Positions 35,701 through 44,171 of a stretch of 46,488 nt of DNA are shown here, in pieces (the stretch's first letter is position 1; every line of letters starts with the position of its first letter). A program made the translations under genes and the position numbers. Location of the stretch: positions 1 to 46,488 of IMG/VR virus record IMGVR_UViG_3300031651_000003; one strand, written 5' to 3'. The notes below the pieces were generated by a model. That model ran no database searches and was not told the origin of the DNA. It saw nothing but the letters and a program-made list of their open reading frames with translations. The DNA comes from a virus.

Positions 35701-37541
35701 TGACCAACTTCGATGAACTCGTGCGACACATCTTCCCGTTTGTTCGGTGGTCCACCAGGGCACCGGCGATTGTGGCCCGATATACGGGTCGCAACCCGTG
35801 GTTTGTACCACAGGTGTCGCGGTGGGTTACTGAAACCGAGAAGGAGAATCTTTCCTACTTTGGGGCATGGATGCCGACGGCGAGCATCCCGCTCGTGGGG
35901 ACGCTGCTTGCGGAACCCGCACGGCAGTTTGCACCCTACCAGATGATTCGTCCCATCGTAGGCGGGCCGGAGATATTCGGGCGCGGAACAGCACAACAGG
36001 CGCTCTCCACGCTAGGCGTGGCGGGTTTCTTCCCTGGCCCTCTCCCACAGGCTGTTATCGGCCGTCTAGCAGGCGAATCTACATCGCCGACGGGCGAGTT
36101 CTTGCCCGGACAGAGGGGCGTCACGCAGCCGATGATGGTGGCGGGCCAGGAACTGAAGGCCCTGGCGGAGAGCGCAGGACTGCCAGGCGAACTAGCAAAC
36201 GCGGCGAATGCGCTGGGGCTACCCGAGGAAATCCTGGGCACCTTGGCGGACCTAGCCTATGGCGAGGTTAGCCAGGACATCTTCCACCGAGACGTAGAGC
36301 GTGAACTGGTCAACATGGGATTGGACATTGCGGAGGTAGAGGAGAACAGCGATCAATGGCGGCAAGCATCCCGCGCGGTAATGACACGACGAGCTATCCG
36401 CTTCGTATTGCCGTTCTTCCAACCCATCTCCGATGAGCAACTGGCCTACACGCGCAAGCAAGCCGATGCATTCATACGGGTCGGTATTTCCCAGGCGGAG
36501 CAAATAGCCTTGCGACGCGAAGGCAAAAGCCCCTGGGACATGCTGAACCGAGAGCAGTCAGCAAAGGTATCCAAGTTCATAGGCGAAGAAGAGATGCGCC
36601 GGCGGGCAAAGGTGGTGCCGCTCGGTCTCACTGAGGGCGAGGCGAAGACATGGTACACGGTGCAGAGCGCACGCGCCTTAGTGCAACTGAAGTATGACGA
36701 CCTGCATAGCAAACTAGGCGAACTGGGCTTGATGTTCCAGAAGGGCGAGATCACGGGGCGCGAGTACCGAGAGCAACGCGGCGAACTGAAAGGAAACAAC
36801 TACTACGAGGTACTCGCCGTCAGACAGCAGGCTATCGCTGAGAGAAAGGGCACGAACTTCGCTGCCGGCTTGGACGAAAACGGTGTTCGGCGCGAGTGGC
36901 AGGGACTCACAGAGTCCATGCGGTCTAGCGTAGGCGCCACCGCTCCGAGAGCCCTTCAACCAGAGGACGAGGCACTGGAAGGCTATCAGGAGATTCGGGC
37001 GGAGAACTACCTGCAACCCGACGGCGAGATCGACTGGGCCTCGTACAAGGATGAGCAAATCCGCTATCTAACTGCTGTTGCGCCACAACACGCGGAGTAC
37101 ATCATCCGCTATGAGCAACGATTCGAGGAAGAACTGCCGGTAGAGCAGATGTACCGTCAGGCACTGAAGGACATCGACGAGTGGGCGCGTATCCCACGCT
37201 ACGTCGGCGTCAGCCCGCAAGACCAGTGGCGGATCAGCGGGGTGCAAACAATGGTTGGTGCCCTGCAATCAGTCTTCCGACGCATGACGATGGGCGAGAG
37301 GAGCCTGGCTGGCCGAGACGCGGTAACGATTCTGGTTCAGCAGGGCAAGATCAGTTCCCAGGACGCCATACTTTATCTTACGGCTACACCCAAGAACTAC
37401 AACCCCGAAAGTGAGTATTACAGATACACACACGACCTCCTTGGGCTATTTGGACTCGATGGTAGCCAAGGGCAATACCTGAATGAACCCGCCCCGCTAG
37501 AACAGGCCACCGAAGCGCGGGCAGAGATAGCCACGCAGTAG
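32754..37541 (+). CDS. Very large internal virion/ejection-type protein
   Basis: The product has 1595 residues, the largest gene. No catalytic motif is evident. The N-terminal third contains amphipathic helices (VKDVGAGLKKGLGWTADKLA) and a hydrophobic region with WTARLALEFAADPLVWGT. Further membrane-active-looking stretches occur near IFPFVRWSTRAPAIVARYTG and around residue 1060 (MPTASIPLVGTLLA). The length, position before the scaffold and lack of tail-tube genes suggest an internal virion protein that enters the host envelope on ejection. A tape-measure role for a longer tail is the main alternative. Confidence 0.6.
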   Translation: MAYEWWEVGSASAPAPSAEPDLDWSEVDNLAQIQALEPRFVPYAERLYAATRQAFEEEEKGNGDGWGFVKDVGAGLKKGLGWTADKLADYNERFVAPTAAWMYGGVKGGVEAPNPLKAFAGNREEMEKAEQTLGNLHWTARLALEFAADPLVWGTLPLTMGGGTLAKVAGKSAQLAANAHRAGKVATAGQEAALLLYNVGKTADMVGHIPDRLMMAALKPVGAAVGKVPLLPVSTAEGGVMGMKLAPLGKMAKTTQLRRTYDDTITGLRALSYHFMGEADETVRFQRALGEIAEGRLTEDARKLLTAAERDMADDLVRFKKDINLGDYIEKLGRPDEDIIGVTQELARNLRDVRSVAWKVPKAATEKELDSVMANANRLYRGSMMTWVWGVLWSTNYMFQNMITDLMVAGPSALYYGVKARIGKTIMPNIPYARLQADLAKRNATVLQSTALRRMRSPEEMLAFVREIAVDQGLNPDELLLRIGDQIGTTSFMAPAGMRTDSGFVVNQLAKMVNANAPEMGSYESLVKAIMHKLATGGEVAALAPLRWAQWWDSTMWIGCMERHMAKNMRQAAIDSPEMGGIAATLANIGKTEEFKALPGDVQQALMMTWERSVTPDDIIRRTFDLAKATGEFTQVSSLSSAVPLTEATTESLDKAIMRVLRATGKQRHYEGFDRFWSNDLLADVYIPASRQQIDMRQEYAVGLARERNFTTDQIKEVSDHMMAASSSFQDEMGAVEKLLAKKGGLTGDQAEARLVAHVRRANSYSVRANYIQETVANTDLGAAEVIERLNKLRGGIGETGKETRFAVAEMHNEVDTVANKIRRGAADAEEAWTALAENPRYGIGADMGVFATREDDPGVIRRLWSADKLGTDRMWGQMERNRWAGISPEHAKLVAAEGELPRWVSYIRQTLKGEWKKQMNTLTQFESGQVVDTAMRYAREVAEQVRAMPAEASSKRAGLLLKAQNDSVEAANAILGNFYEGVTNFDELVRHIFPFVRWSTRAPAIVARYTGRNPWFVPQVSRWVTETEKENLSYFGAWMPTASIPLVGTLLAEPARQFAPYQMIRPIVGGPEIFGRGTAQQALSTLGVAGFFPGPLPQAVIGRLAGESTSPTGEFLPGQRGVTQPMMVAGQELKALAESAGLPGELANAANALGLPEEILGTLADLAYGEVSQDIFHRDVERELVNMGLDIAEVEENSDQWRQASRAVMTRRAIRFVLPFFQPISDEQLAYTRKQADAFIRVGISQAEQIALRREGKSPWDMLNREQSAKVSKFIGEEEMRRRAKVVPLGLTEGEAKTWYTVQSARALVQLKYDDLHSKLGELGLMFQKGEITGREYREQRGELKGNNYYEVLAVRQQAIAERKGTNFAAGLDENGVRREWQGLTESMRSSVGATAPRALQPEDEALEGYQEIRAENYLQPDGEIDWASYKDEQIRYLTAVAPQHAEYIIRYEQRFEEELPVEQMYRQALKDIDEWARIPRYVGVSPQDQWRISGVQTMVGALQSVFRRMTMGERSLAGRDAVTILVQQGKISSQDAILYLTATPKNYNPESEYYRYTHDLLGLFGLDGSQGQYLNEPAPLEQATEARAEIATQ

Positions 37542-37550
37542 CCCCAGAAT

Positions 37551-37571
37551 GCCCTCAGACAGCCTGAGGGC
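37551..37571 (+). other. Hairpin between virion protein and scaffold genes
   Basis: GCCCTCAG (37551-37558), loop ACAGC, CTGAGGGC (37564-37571): a perfect 8-bp stem just after the stop of the 1595-residue gene. No T-run follows. It may act as an mRNA stabiliser or processing site giving higher scaffold and capsid expression. Confidence 0.6.
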
Positions 37572-37675
37572 CACGCCACGGCCCCCCTAGGGTCTGACTG
37601 GTGTTTGACATCATCATTAAATAACGCGATCAACAGCGCCACGAAATGTGGCTAGCCACGGGGGAGGTAATCTTC

Positions 37676-38359
37676 GTGCTCGATGACGAGAAGGTTGACG
37701 ACAAGACGGAGGGCTCCGAGGGACAGGAGCCACCCGAGGACAAGCCCGAAGGGGAAGAGGAACGCCAGACGGGAACGGGCGAGGAAGCGCCCCACGTTGA
37801 CCCACTGGCTGCGCTTCTAACCCCCGAGGGCCAGCGAATGCTCGGTCAGGCGACTGAGCAGATCATCTCGGCGCGTGAGGCCGAGCGGCAGGCGCAAGCC
37901 GATGAGAGTGCCTTGCTAGAGAAGCCTGACGAGGAACTGGGCAGGCAATACAAGGAAAGCATAGCGAGGCAGCAGCAAGCACGCGATCTCATGCCAGATG
38001 TCCAGAAGGGCTTCTATCAAGGCGTGGTCGCGGACTTGATCAAGACGGTGCCTGAACTGACACAACTCACGCCCGAGGAGAAGCAGGCGGTTCTTAGCCC
38101 CAACCTGCGGAGCGACGCCGAGGTGCTACAGGCACTGATGAACGTCGTCGGCGAGAAGCGGGCGGCCAGTCTCACGGAGGCAGCCGTGACGAAAGCGCTC
38201 GCCGACCGCGACCAGGCCAAGACACAAGGGGACATCGCCGAGAAAGACAAGCAGACGGTGCCCGGATTGGGGAGCGGCTCGCCGGTCGGACCGACGGGCG
38301 ACAAGACCCATCACGACGATCTGCTCTCTGAGTATTTCAGAGAGAACCCTATCGAGTAG
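37676..38359 (+). CDS. Scaffolding protein
   Basis: The product has 227 residues. GTG 37676 is preferred, with GGGGAGG eight bases upstream; an ATG at 37646 has no ribosome site and would make the preferred site internal. The protein is very acidic at the N-terminus (DDKTEGSEGQEPPEDKPEGE), helical and coiled in the middle (AEREAQAD-type Ala/Glu/Gln runs), and ends in a short charged tail (HHDDLLSEYFRENPIE) suited to bind capsid subunits. Position directly before the major capsid gene is typical. Confidence 0.8.
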   Translation: MLDDEKVDDKTEGSEGQEPPEDKPEGEEERQTGTGEEAPHVDPLAALLTPEGQRMLGQATEQIISAREAERQAQADESALLEKPDEELGRQYKESIARQQQARDLMPDVQKGFYQGVVADLIKTVPELTQLTPEEKQAVLSPNLRSDAEVLQALMNVVGEKRAASLTEAAVTKALADRDQAKTQGDIAEKDKQTVPGLGSGSPVGPTGDKTHHDDLLSEYFRENPIE

Positions 38360-38384
38360 GGCACCCATTCGCAAGAGGTGAAAC

Positions 38385-39356
38385 ATGGCACTAACACTAG
38401 CTGACTACGCCGCCTTGCAGGAGACCAAACTCCGCAAGGGGGTAATAGATGCCCTGGCGGACTTCACCCGCATGGGCACGCTGTTGCCGTTTCAGTCAAC
38501 CGACGCGCTGGACGCCACGGTGGTCTACCGTTCTGGCTACCCAGCCATCAGTTGGCGGAACGTCGGCGGCACACCTGGCGAGGACAAGGCGACCTTCGCC
38601 CAGCGCACCGAGGCGCTGAAGGCCCTGTCCGCGAAGATCACCGTTGACCGCCTGGTACTCAAGGCCAAGAACACTGTCCAGGACCTCCGTAAGGCGCAAC
38701 TCGACTCGCATGTCGAGTCCATCGCTATGGAGTTCAACGACATGTTCATCAACGGCGACCCGACCGCAGACGAGGCCCAGCCTGCTGGCATCAGGTATCG
38801 TATGGATAACGAGGCGCGCTTCGCCGACCAGACCATTTCGCCCCCGAGCGCTGCCTACGACGTGGACCTTGACAGCGCTCACATCCACGTCTGGCTTGAC
38901 CTCATCCACGAGGCCATCGACCGCGTTGGCGGCAAGCCGTCGGCGATCATCCTGAACCGCCAGACGAAGCTACGGCTCACGGGCGTTGCCCGACGCGAGA
39001 GACAATATCGGGTCGACAAAGATCAGTGGGATCGTCGGGTTGAGAACTTTGACGGCATCCCCTTGATCGACCTTGGCCCGAAGCTCACTGGGGCACAAAA
39101 GGGCGCTGCTTACGCTGCGACCGACCAGATTCTTCTCAACAACGCCTACGGCGCAAGCTCCAACGCCAGCGAGATGTACGTCGTGCGGTTCGGGGACGAC
39201 TACCTGACTGGCATTCAGAATGGCGACGTGACGGTCGAAGGTTTCGCCAAGGACCCTGGTAACCCCCAGAACTTGGTGGCCTACGTCGAGTGGGTCTGCA
39301 CCATCGGCATCTTTCGACCCGATGCTATCTGTCGCATCGACGAACTCTTGATCTAG
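38385..39356 (+). CDS. Major capsid protein
   Basis: The product has 323 residues from ATG 38385 with AGAGGTGAAAC upstream. It has an N-terminal arm (ALTLADYAALQETKLRKGVI), an extended loop region and a spine helix (DLIHEAIDRVGG), and a mixed alpha-beta core with SAIILNRQTKLRLTG and GFAKDPGNPQNL, as in HK97-fold coat proteins of short-tailed phages. It follows the scaffold, as expected. Confidence 0.8.
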   Translation: MALTLADYAALQETKLRKGVIDALADFTRMGTLLPFQSTDALDATVVYRSGYPAISWRNVGGTPGEDKATFAQRTEALKALSAKITVDRLVLKAKNTVQDLRKAQLDSHVESIAMEFNDMFINGDPTADEAQPAGIRYRMDNEARFADQTISPPSAAYDVDLDSAHIHVWLDLIHEAIDRVGGKPSAIILNRQTKLRLTGVARRERQYRVDKDQWDRRVENFDGIPLIDLGPKLTGAQKGAAYAATDQILLNNAYGASSNASEMYVVRFGDDYLTGIQNGDVTVEGFAKDPGNPQNLVAYVEWVCTIGIFRPDAICRIDELLI

Positions 39357-39367
39357 GAGGTGGAGAG

Positions 39368-39772
39368 ATGTTTGACGAAAGCCTAGAACTGTTCCACAGC
39401 GATGACCTGACGGCGGCCACTAACGTTGCCATAGACGAGACGGGAACGGCAGTTGCCCTCCCCCAGGGCTTCCCCAGGTCGGGCCTGGCCCTGGTAGCGC
39501 TCGTGCAGAAGGCAGCCACCGTCAACCGCCCGCTAACCATTGCCCTTGAGTACACCGTCGACGACTCCAACTACGAAAACGCCTGCGAGATCGTCTACAC
39601 CGCTACAAAGGGCGCTCGGGTTGAGCGCTGGGCGGCTAACCTGCTCGACCTGGTGGCCGGCGGCTTCGACACAAGCCTGATCAAGGTGCGGGGAAAGATC
39701 GACTGTCCCTCCCACGCTGACGTTCCCGACTTTGATCGCGTCTACGTTTACCTGACGCCGGTCGGCTACTAG
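39368..39772 (+). CDS. Small beta-rich structural protein (decoration or head-associated)
   Basis: The product has 134 residues starting MFDESLELFHSDDLT at 39368 with GGAGGTGGAGAG upstream; the frame runs further upstream inside the capsid gene. Its beta-rich pattern (RPLTIALEYTVDDSNYE, FDRVYVYLTPVGY) fits a small jelly-roll. Co-location with the capsid gene suggests a decoration or stabilising protein. Confidence 0.6.
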   Translation: MFDESLELFHSDDLTAATNVAIDETGTAVALPQGFPRSGLALVALVQKAATVNRPLTIALEYTVDDSNYENACEIVYTATKGARVERWAANLLDLVAGGFDTSLIKVRGKIDCPSHADVPDFDRVYVYLTPVGY

Positions 39773-39809
39773 AAGACGACGATACTCGCCGTCTGAGCAA
39801 GCGCCCTCT

Positions 39810-39827
39810 TTCCGAGCGATTGGAAAG
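39810..39827 (+). repeat. Dispersed 18-bp motif, copy 6
   Basis: TTCCGAGCGATTGGAAAG, in the 69-base gap after the decoration-like gene. Here the flanks extend the inverted repeat (CTTTCC/GGAAAG), and a second small hairpin (AGACG/CGTCT) precedes it at 39775-39795. Confidence 0.7.
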
Positions 39828-39841
39828 GGGGAGGGTGGGAG

Positions 39842-40786
39842 GTGGGCAGAGAAAGATATGAACCATTCGCAGATACAAGGCGAATTGGGCTAGGGGGTCT
39901 TTGCGCCATGCAGCGGAAGATACTTAGAGAGACGATCATGGCGGGTCTGGGCCTTCGGCTACCCACATGGCCGGAGCGCTACTACACGATCACCGCTATT
40001 GATGACGCTGACTTAACCATCCCCGACCTGAAGATGGACTTGGCGGAGGCACATGGCGCCGAAGACCTGTACTTCAACCATGAGGAGGCGTTCAGTGAGG
40101 CCAACCAGATTCGGGTCGATACCTGGGGCTACCCCACGAATGATGTCGTGACGTTGGCGAAGGCACCGACAGGCGTGGCCCAGGACGACAAGTGTGAGTT
40201 CTATGTCGGAATGCCGGCGGGCGAGGTCAACGCAGCCATCGACGAAGCGCTGGCATCGCTTTGGTTCCTGGACACGGCTGAGGTTGCGCTGACAGCGAAC
40301 CAGAACGAACTCGACCTCACGGCGAGCGTGTCGTGGCTGAAGAACAGCGGACAACTGCTTGAGATGCTCTACCGACAGACAATAGCGACAAAGAAACTAA
40401 CGCAACGAACGGCGGTGGAGTTCGATTGGGACGACATCGTGGAGAGCGGCGCGCAGAAGCTAATGATCTACCTGTGGGACGTGCCGAGCGATGTCACAAG
40501 CATCGTTTTGCAGGTGCGGGGTAAGCACTACTATGACGCCCTTGCAACTGACACGACGGACACGACCTGCCCGCAGCCCCTGATTGTAGCGGCGGCGAAG
40601 ATGCGCGTTATCAAGAGGCTGCCCGAGCGGATCAAGGAGGCGTTTGTGGGGAAGCTGATCAGCGCACAGCAGGATCTCGCCGAGGCGCGGCTACAATTCC
40701 TGCCGCTTTCGTTGGACAAGCCATTAAGCCGTCGCAATTACTGGCGAGGGCCAGAGGTTCCCTGCGATGGCAAATGGAGCTGGTAG
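39842..40786 (+). CDS. Head-to-tail connector/adaptor protein
   Basis: The product has up to 314 residues. GTG 39842 lies behind GGAGGGTGGGAG; ATG 39908 is an alternative that loses 22 residues. The middle contains DEALASLWFLDTAEVALTAN and a beta-rich C-terminal half (QKLMIYLWDVPSDVTSIVLQ). Position between the capsid and the large tail protein suits a ring or tail-adaptor protein, but the family is not recognised. Confidence 0.5.
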   Translation: MGRERYEPFADTRRIGLGGLCAMQRKILRETIMAGLGLRLPTWPERYYTITAIDDADLTIPDLKMDLAEAHGAEDLYFNHEEAFSEANQIRVDTWGYPTNDVVTLAKAPTGVAQDDKCEFYVGMPAGEVNAAIDEALASLWFLDTAEVALTANQNELDLTASVSWLKNSGQLLEMLYRQTIATKKLTQRTAVEFDWDDIVESGAQKLMIYLWDVPSDVTSIVLQVRGKHYYDALATDTTDTTCPQPLIVAAAKMRVIKRLPERIKEAFVGKLISAQQDLAEARLQFLPLSLDKPLSRRNYWRGPEVPCDGKWSW

Positions 40787-43504
40787 ATGGGCTTTAAGAG
40801 CTACGACGTTGAGCTAGGCGGCATCCCCCTGATGCTCGCCACGGACAAACAGGGCAAGCAGAGCATCGACTTCGGCAAAACAGCACGGGAGCCTGGCCCA
40901 AGAGCCGAAATCGGCAGCATCGTTATGCCGTCATTCCATCACGGTCCGGGGCAGTTGTTGGCCAACGATCCAAGGGCGGTGAGATTGGCCACGAACGTCG
41001 ACATCTCGGTGCCAAGCAGGGTCTACCCTGCGGGGGCGACCACCGTACTGTTCACGGCTGGCGCTGACGACGATCACTACTGGAACCAAGGCGGCGGTTC
41101 AATCATTGTGCCCAAGCAGGGCAACCCTACAAACGCCCCGAAAATCTATTTCGTCACGGCGAAGCGAATCTACAGCGTGGACACGTCAGACGACAGCGTG
41201 GCGACGGTATACACCAACCCCTCGACCCTGGCCTTTACTGGCCAAGTGGCGCGCTATAGAGACAAGCTCTTCTTTGGCCGCGAGGACGAGGACCGCGAGG
41301 CCGCGACGCCGATTGTACTCTACCTACCCAGCGAGACGGCCTATGAGGGCACAGGAACCGATATGTCCTACGTCTTCACGGCGGCGAACTCCGTCTGGTG
41401 GGTGGCAAATCATGGTTACCTGACACCGCCCGACATCTACTGGACAGACGATGAACGTTTCCCCGGCGATCCCGTCTGCGTCACGGTCAAATACACAGGT
41501 AACGGCACCGCGCAGGACATTACGGCCATACCCTTTCAGCCCGACATTGCAATCGTCAAGGGCGACCTTGCGGAAGCGCCCGTTCTGAAGACCGACACAA
41601 TGGCGGCCAACGAGAGCCGAACGTGGGATACGGCCACGATGCTCACTACGGCGATCACGGGCTTTCTCGCCGGCGGCTTCAGCGTTGGTGCCCACGACGC
41701 GGTGAACAAGGATGGGGTGGAATACGTTGCTGTTTGCTTCAAGAAGAAAGACGGGCTTATAGACACACTAACCTACGAGGGCGACGACGCTGACAATAGG
41801 GATGTCGCGTGCAGTTTCTCGCCTGACCTGACGATCGTCGCCAAGGGATCTGCTGGAACGGGGGATGGGGATGTGGTTGTGCGTCCCAGCACACTCACGG
41901 GAGACAACACATTCCTGTTCGACGCTACTACACCAATCGCCAACGCTATCCAGAGCCTGGGGGCGAGCCTGTTTCAAGTAGGTACGGATAAGAGAACGAA
42001 TGAAAACGCCATCCCCTACCATGCTGTCATCTTCAAGGAGGCGCCCGACGTGCTGAACCTTAGCACTTATGATGGGGACGGCACCGATGATAGGGCGGTG
42101 GAGCTGGGCCTGACCCCAGCCTACAGCATCGTGAAGGGCATAGGCGCTGCACGCGGCATGCAGCGTATGTCATGTAAGGGCAGCGATTGGTCACACAGCT
42201 TCACGCCGCAAGGGATCTTTATCAACTGTATTCAGAAGCACACGCCAACTGGCATTGAAGTAGGCTCCGGTGCCTATGTGAACTTCGACGCCAGGGCCTA
42301 CCACTGTATGGCTTTCGGCTCCACGACGAGTTTCAACAAGGCGGGGCCGTTCGGCTTGGATGCTGGCGGGTACTGCACGTGGCTACACGCCATAGGGCCG
42401 TACACCCTGCCGTTCAAGGCAGACGGGATGGTCTACGGCGTCGACGAATACGGTGCGCCGGCACCGTTCCTCGTTCACGACGAGGGAGGGGGCACGGACT
42501 TCCGTTTCGGTCATGGGGCGCGCATGGACTGGCGGGGGCGACTACTGATTCCTGCAAAGAGTTCGCTGAAGGCCCTAAACTTCCCCAGCCTCGCAGGCGA
42601 GGACGTGAACCCCTTGGCCCAACTGCCGGGTTCGGAAAACGACTACTACGAGATAGCATCCATCTGTTCAATGGGTTCCCGCCAAGCAATAGTTCTCCAG
42701 ACCAGTCTTTATTTCGCCTGCTTCCTGTCGCGGGAGTACCCCGACGGCGAGTTTCTAACGCCAGCGTTCTCAATGGGCTTCTCACCGTGCTACGCGATAG
42801 AGGCGATCCAGCTAGATGACGGCAGCTACGCGGCCTACTTCCTCCACAACGCGATCGCGACGGCTGGCGTGGCGCGTATCAGCAAAACCTATGTGGCGGC
42901 AATCGACCACGTAGCAGGGCCGAGCACGGAGACCACATCGGGGGCGCTGGACACGAGCCTCTACGCCGGAGAGGGTCTAGCGGCGGGCGTGACAAAGGCC
43001 TTCCTGCAATTACGAGGCTACGCACCAGAGGCTACCGAAGCACACCCCATCACGCTCAAGTTCAGTGTGGACGGAGGCGCTAAGCAATCCCTGGGTACGA
43101 TAACAAGCCCGGGGCCGTTCAGTCTAGCATTCCCCTCGACAACGGCGGCTCTTGGCAGATTCCTTGCGGCCCACCTAGATCCGCTGGGCGACGGCAACTT
43201 GGCGCTGCCACTGACAGCGGACTTCGAGCACTGCCCCGCGGTGGATGACATTATGACGTTCGGCTTCGATGTGCGAGATGTCATGATCACCGCTCTTGGA
43301 GGCATCTCGAAACGCAGAGCGGCCCACGAAACGCAGCAGGCCCTAGCCGATATGCAGGGACAGATAAAGACAGTGAAGTTCGCTCAAGGGCGTCCCGACT
43401 GGACAGTGCGAGTGGAGGACGTGACCTCGCAGAACATCACGCGCAGGGCCTTCGGGCAAGGCGAGGAGAACCTAGTGTTTGTCGTTGTACGGAGGTTAAC
43501 GTAA
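40787..43504 (+). CDS. Large tail hub-like protein with three tandem repeats
   Basis: The product has 905 residues. The N-terminal 220 residues are beta-rich and propeller-like (DNA-ejection/stabilisation-protein style). Three repeats of about 96 residues start near residues 233, 328 and 424. Each begins Y-x-G-(N/D)-G/D with AQDI, NRDV or DRAVEL, continues with a PDIAIVKG-type strand, and ends with a Y(V)A(V)CFK-type strand. A beta-sheet region and a short helical end follow. It probably forms the tail hub or stabilises the connector. Confidence 0.65.
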   Translation: MGFKSYDVELGGIPLMLATDKQGKQSIDFGKTAREPGPRAEIGSIVMPSFHHGPGQLLANDPRAVRLATNVDISVPSRVYPAGATTVLFTAGADDDHYWNQGGGSIIVPKQGNPTNAPKIYFVTAKRIYSVDTSDDSVATVYTNPSTLAFTGQVARYRDKLFFGREDEDREAATPIVLYLPSETAYEGTGTDMSYVFTAANSVWWVANHGYLTPPDIYWTDDERFPGDPVCVTVKYTGNGTAQDITAIPFQPDIAIVKGDLAEAPVLKTDTMAANESRTWDTATMLTTAITGFLAGGFSVGAHDAVNKDGVEYVAVCFKKKDGLIDTLTYEGDDADNRDVACSFSPDLTIVAKGSAGTGDGDVVVRPSTLTGDNTFLFDATTPIANAIQSLGASLFQVGTDKRTNENAIPYHAVIFKEAPDVLNLSTYDGDGTDDRAVELGLTPAYSIVKGIGAARGMQRMSCKGSDWSHSFTPQGIFINCIQKHTPTGIEVGSGAYVNFDARAYHCMAFGSTTSFNKAGPFGLDAGGYCTWLHAIGPYTLPFKADGMVYGVDEYGAPAPFLVHDEGGGTDFRFGHGARMDWRGRLLIPAKSSLKALNFPSLAGEDVNPLAQLPGSENDYYEIASICSMGSRQAIVLQTSLYFACFLSREYPDGEFLTPAFSMGFSPCYAIEAIQLDDGSYAAYFLHNAIATAGVARISKTYVAAIDHVAGPSTETTSGALDTSLYAGEGLAAGVTKAFLQLRGYAPEATEAHPITLKFSVDGGAKQSLGTITSPGPFSLAFPSTTAALGRFLAAHLDPLGDGNLALPLTADFEHCPAVDDIMTFGFDVRDVMITALGGISKRRAAHETQQALADMQGQIKTVKFAQGRPDWTVRVEDVTSQNITRRAFGQGEENLVFVVVRRLT

Positions 43505-43695
43505 TGGACGCTGAAACCCTGCGGGTGCTTGTCCAGGGCGGTGCTATAAGCTTGGCGCTTGTGGCTCTTGGCATCGTCTTTTACACGATCAGGGCGCTCT
43601 TGAACCACCTGCCCCACATAGCGGAGGTACTGACAGGGCTCGTGGCCGAGGTTCGCGCCATGCGGGAAGAGATAAACGAGTGGCGGAAAAAGTAA
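43504..43695 (+). CDS. Holin-like single-span protein
   Basis: The product has 63 residues; ATG 43504 overlaps the previous stop (TAATG). A short N-terminus, one membrane span (AISLALVALGIVFYTIRALL) and a C-terminal amphipathic helix ending in EINEWRKK match the plan of small one-span holins or hemolysin XhlA-like proteins. The GH25 endolysin is in a separate operon. The first bases of the next gene overlap its end. Confidence 0.6.
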   Translation: MDAETLRVLVQGGAISLALVALGIVFYTIRALLNHLPHIAEVLTGLVAEVRAMREEINEWRKK

Positions 43696-44156
43696 GGTCC
43701 CCTGACGGACTGTCGCTAGTAGACCCTAGTCTACGGCGTCGGTTCACAGGAACTGGCGTTGCCGTTCTCGTGCCCACCTATAAGTCACTGCCGGCGCGGG
43801 GCGCGCGTCCGGGCGAACTCGCCTTCCTTCGGACGGGTACGGGCCTCTATCTCTATTACTGGTCGGAAACGGCTTGGGTGTTGCTCGCGACGCCAGGAGG
43901 CATGGAGCAACACAACCTCTTCTCTATCGTACACCCCGACGTGGACGAAACGGACACGCCGCAGGCAGACGATGTACTAACCTATGAGGACGGAAAGTGG
44001 AAAGCGAAGCCTAGCGGTGGCGGTATGGTCCAGCACGGGGACGAATACCACACGGGCAGAATCGAGGATGCTGGGGCATCATTGCCTGGCTCTGGGGAGA
44101 ACGGCGAACTCCTCTATCTGACGGCTGACAAGCATATATATTTGTATCAGACATAG
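43680..44156 (+). CDS. Fibre-associated protein A
   Basis: The product has 158 residues from GTG 43680. Two short beta modules, GELAFLRTGTGLYLYYWSE and GELLYLTADKHIYLYQT, match a known-looking phage fibre tip motif; the C-terminal GELLYL...YLYQ is shared with the next gene (GTLFFDSDDKHPYVYQ). The middle is Thr/Asp-rich. Probably a small fibre or fibre-tip subunit. Confidence 0.55.
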   Translation: MAEKVRSPDGLSLVDPSLRRRFTGTGVAVLVPTYKSLPARGARPGELAFLRTGTGLYLYYWSETAWVLLATPGGMEQHNLFSIVHPDVDETDTPQADDVLTYEDGKWKAKPSGGGMVQHGDEYHTGRIEDAGASLPGSGENGELLYLTADKHIYLYQT

Positions 44157-44171
44157 CAAAGGGGGATCGAT

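Noticed and set aside
37605-37627. Possible late promoter with TTGACA before the scaffold gene
   Set aside because: No -10 box at 16-18 bp; only the -35 matches.
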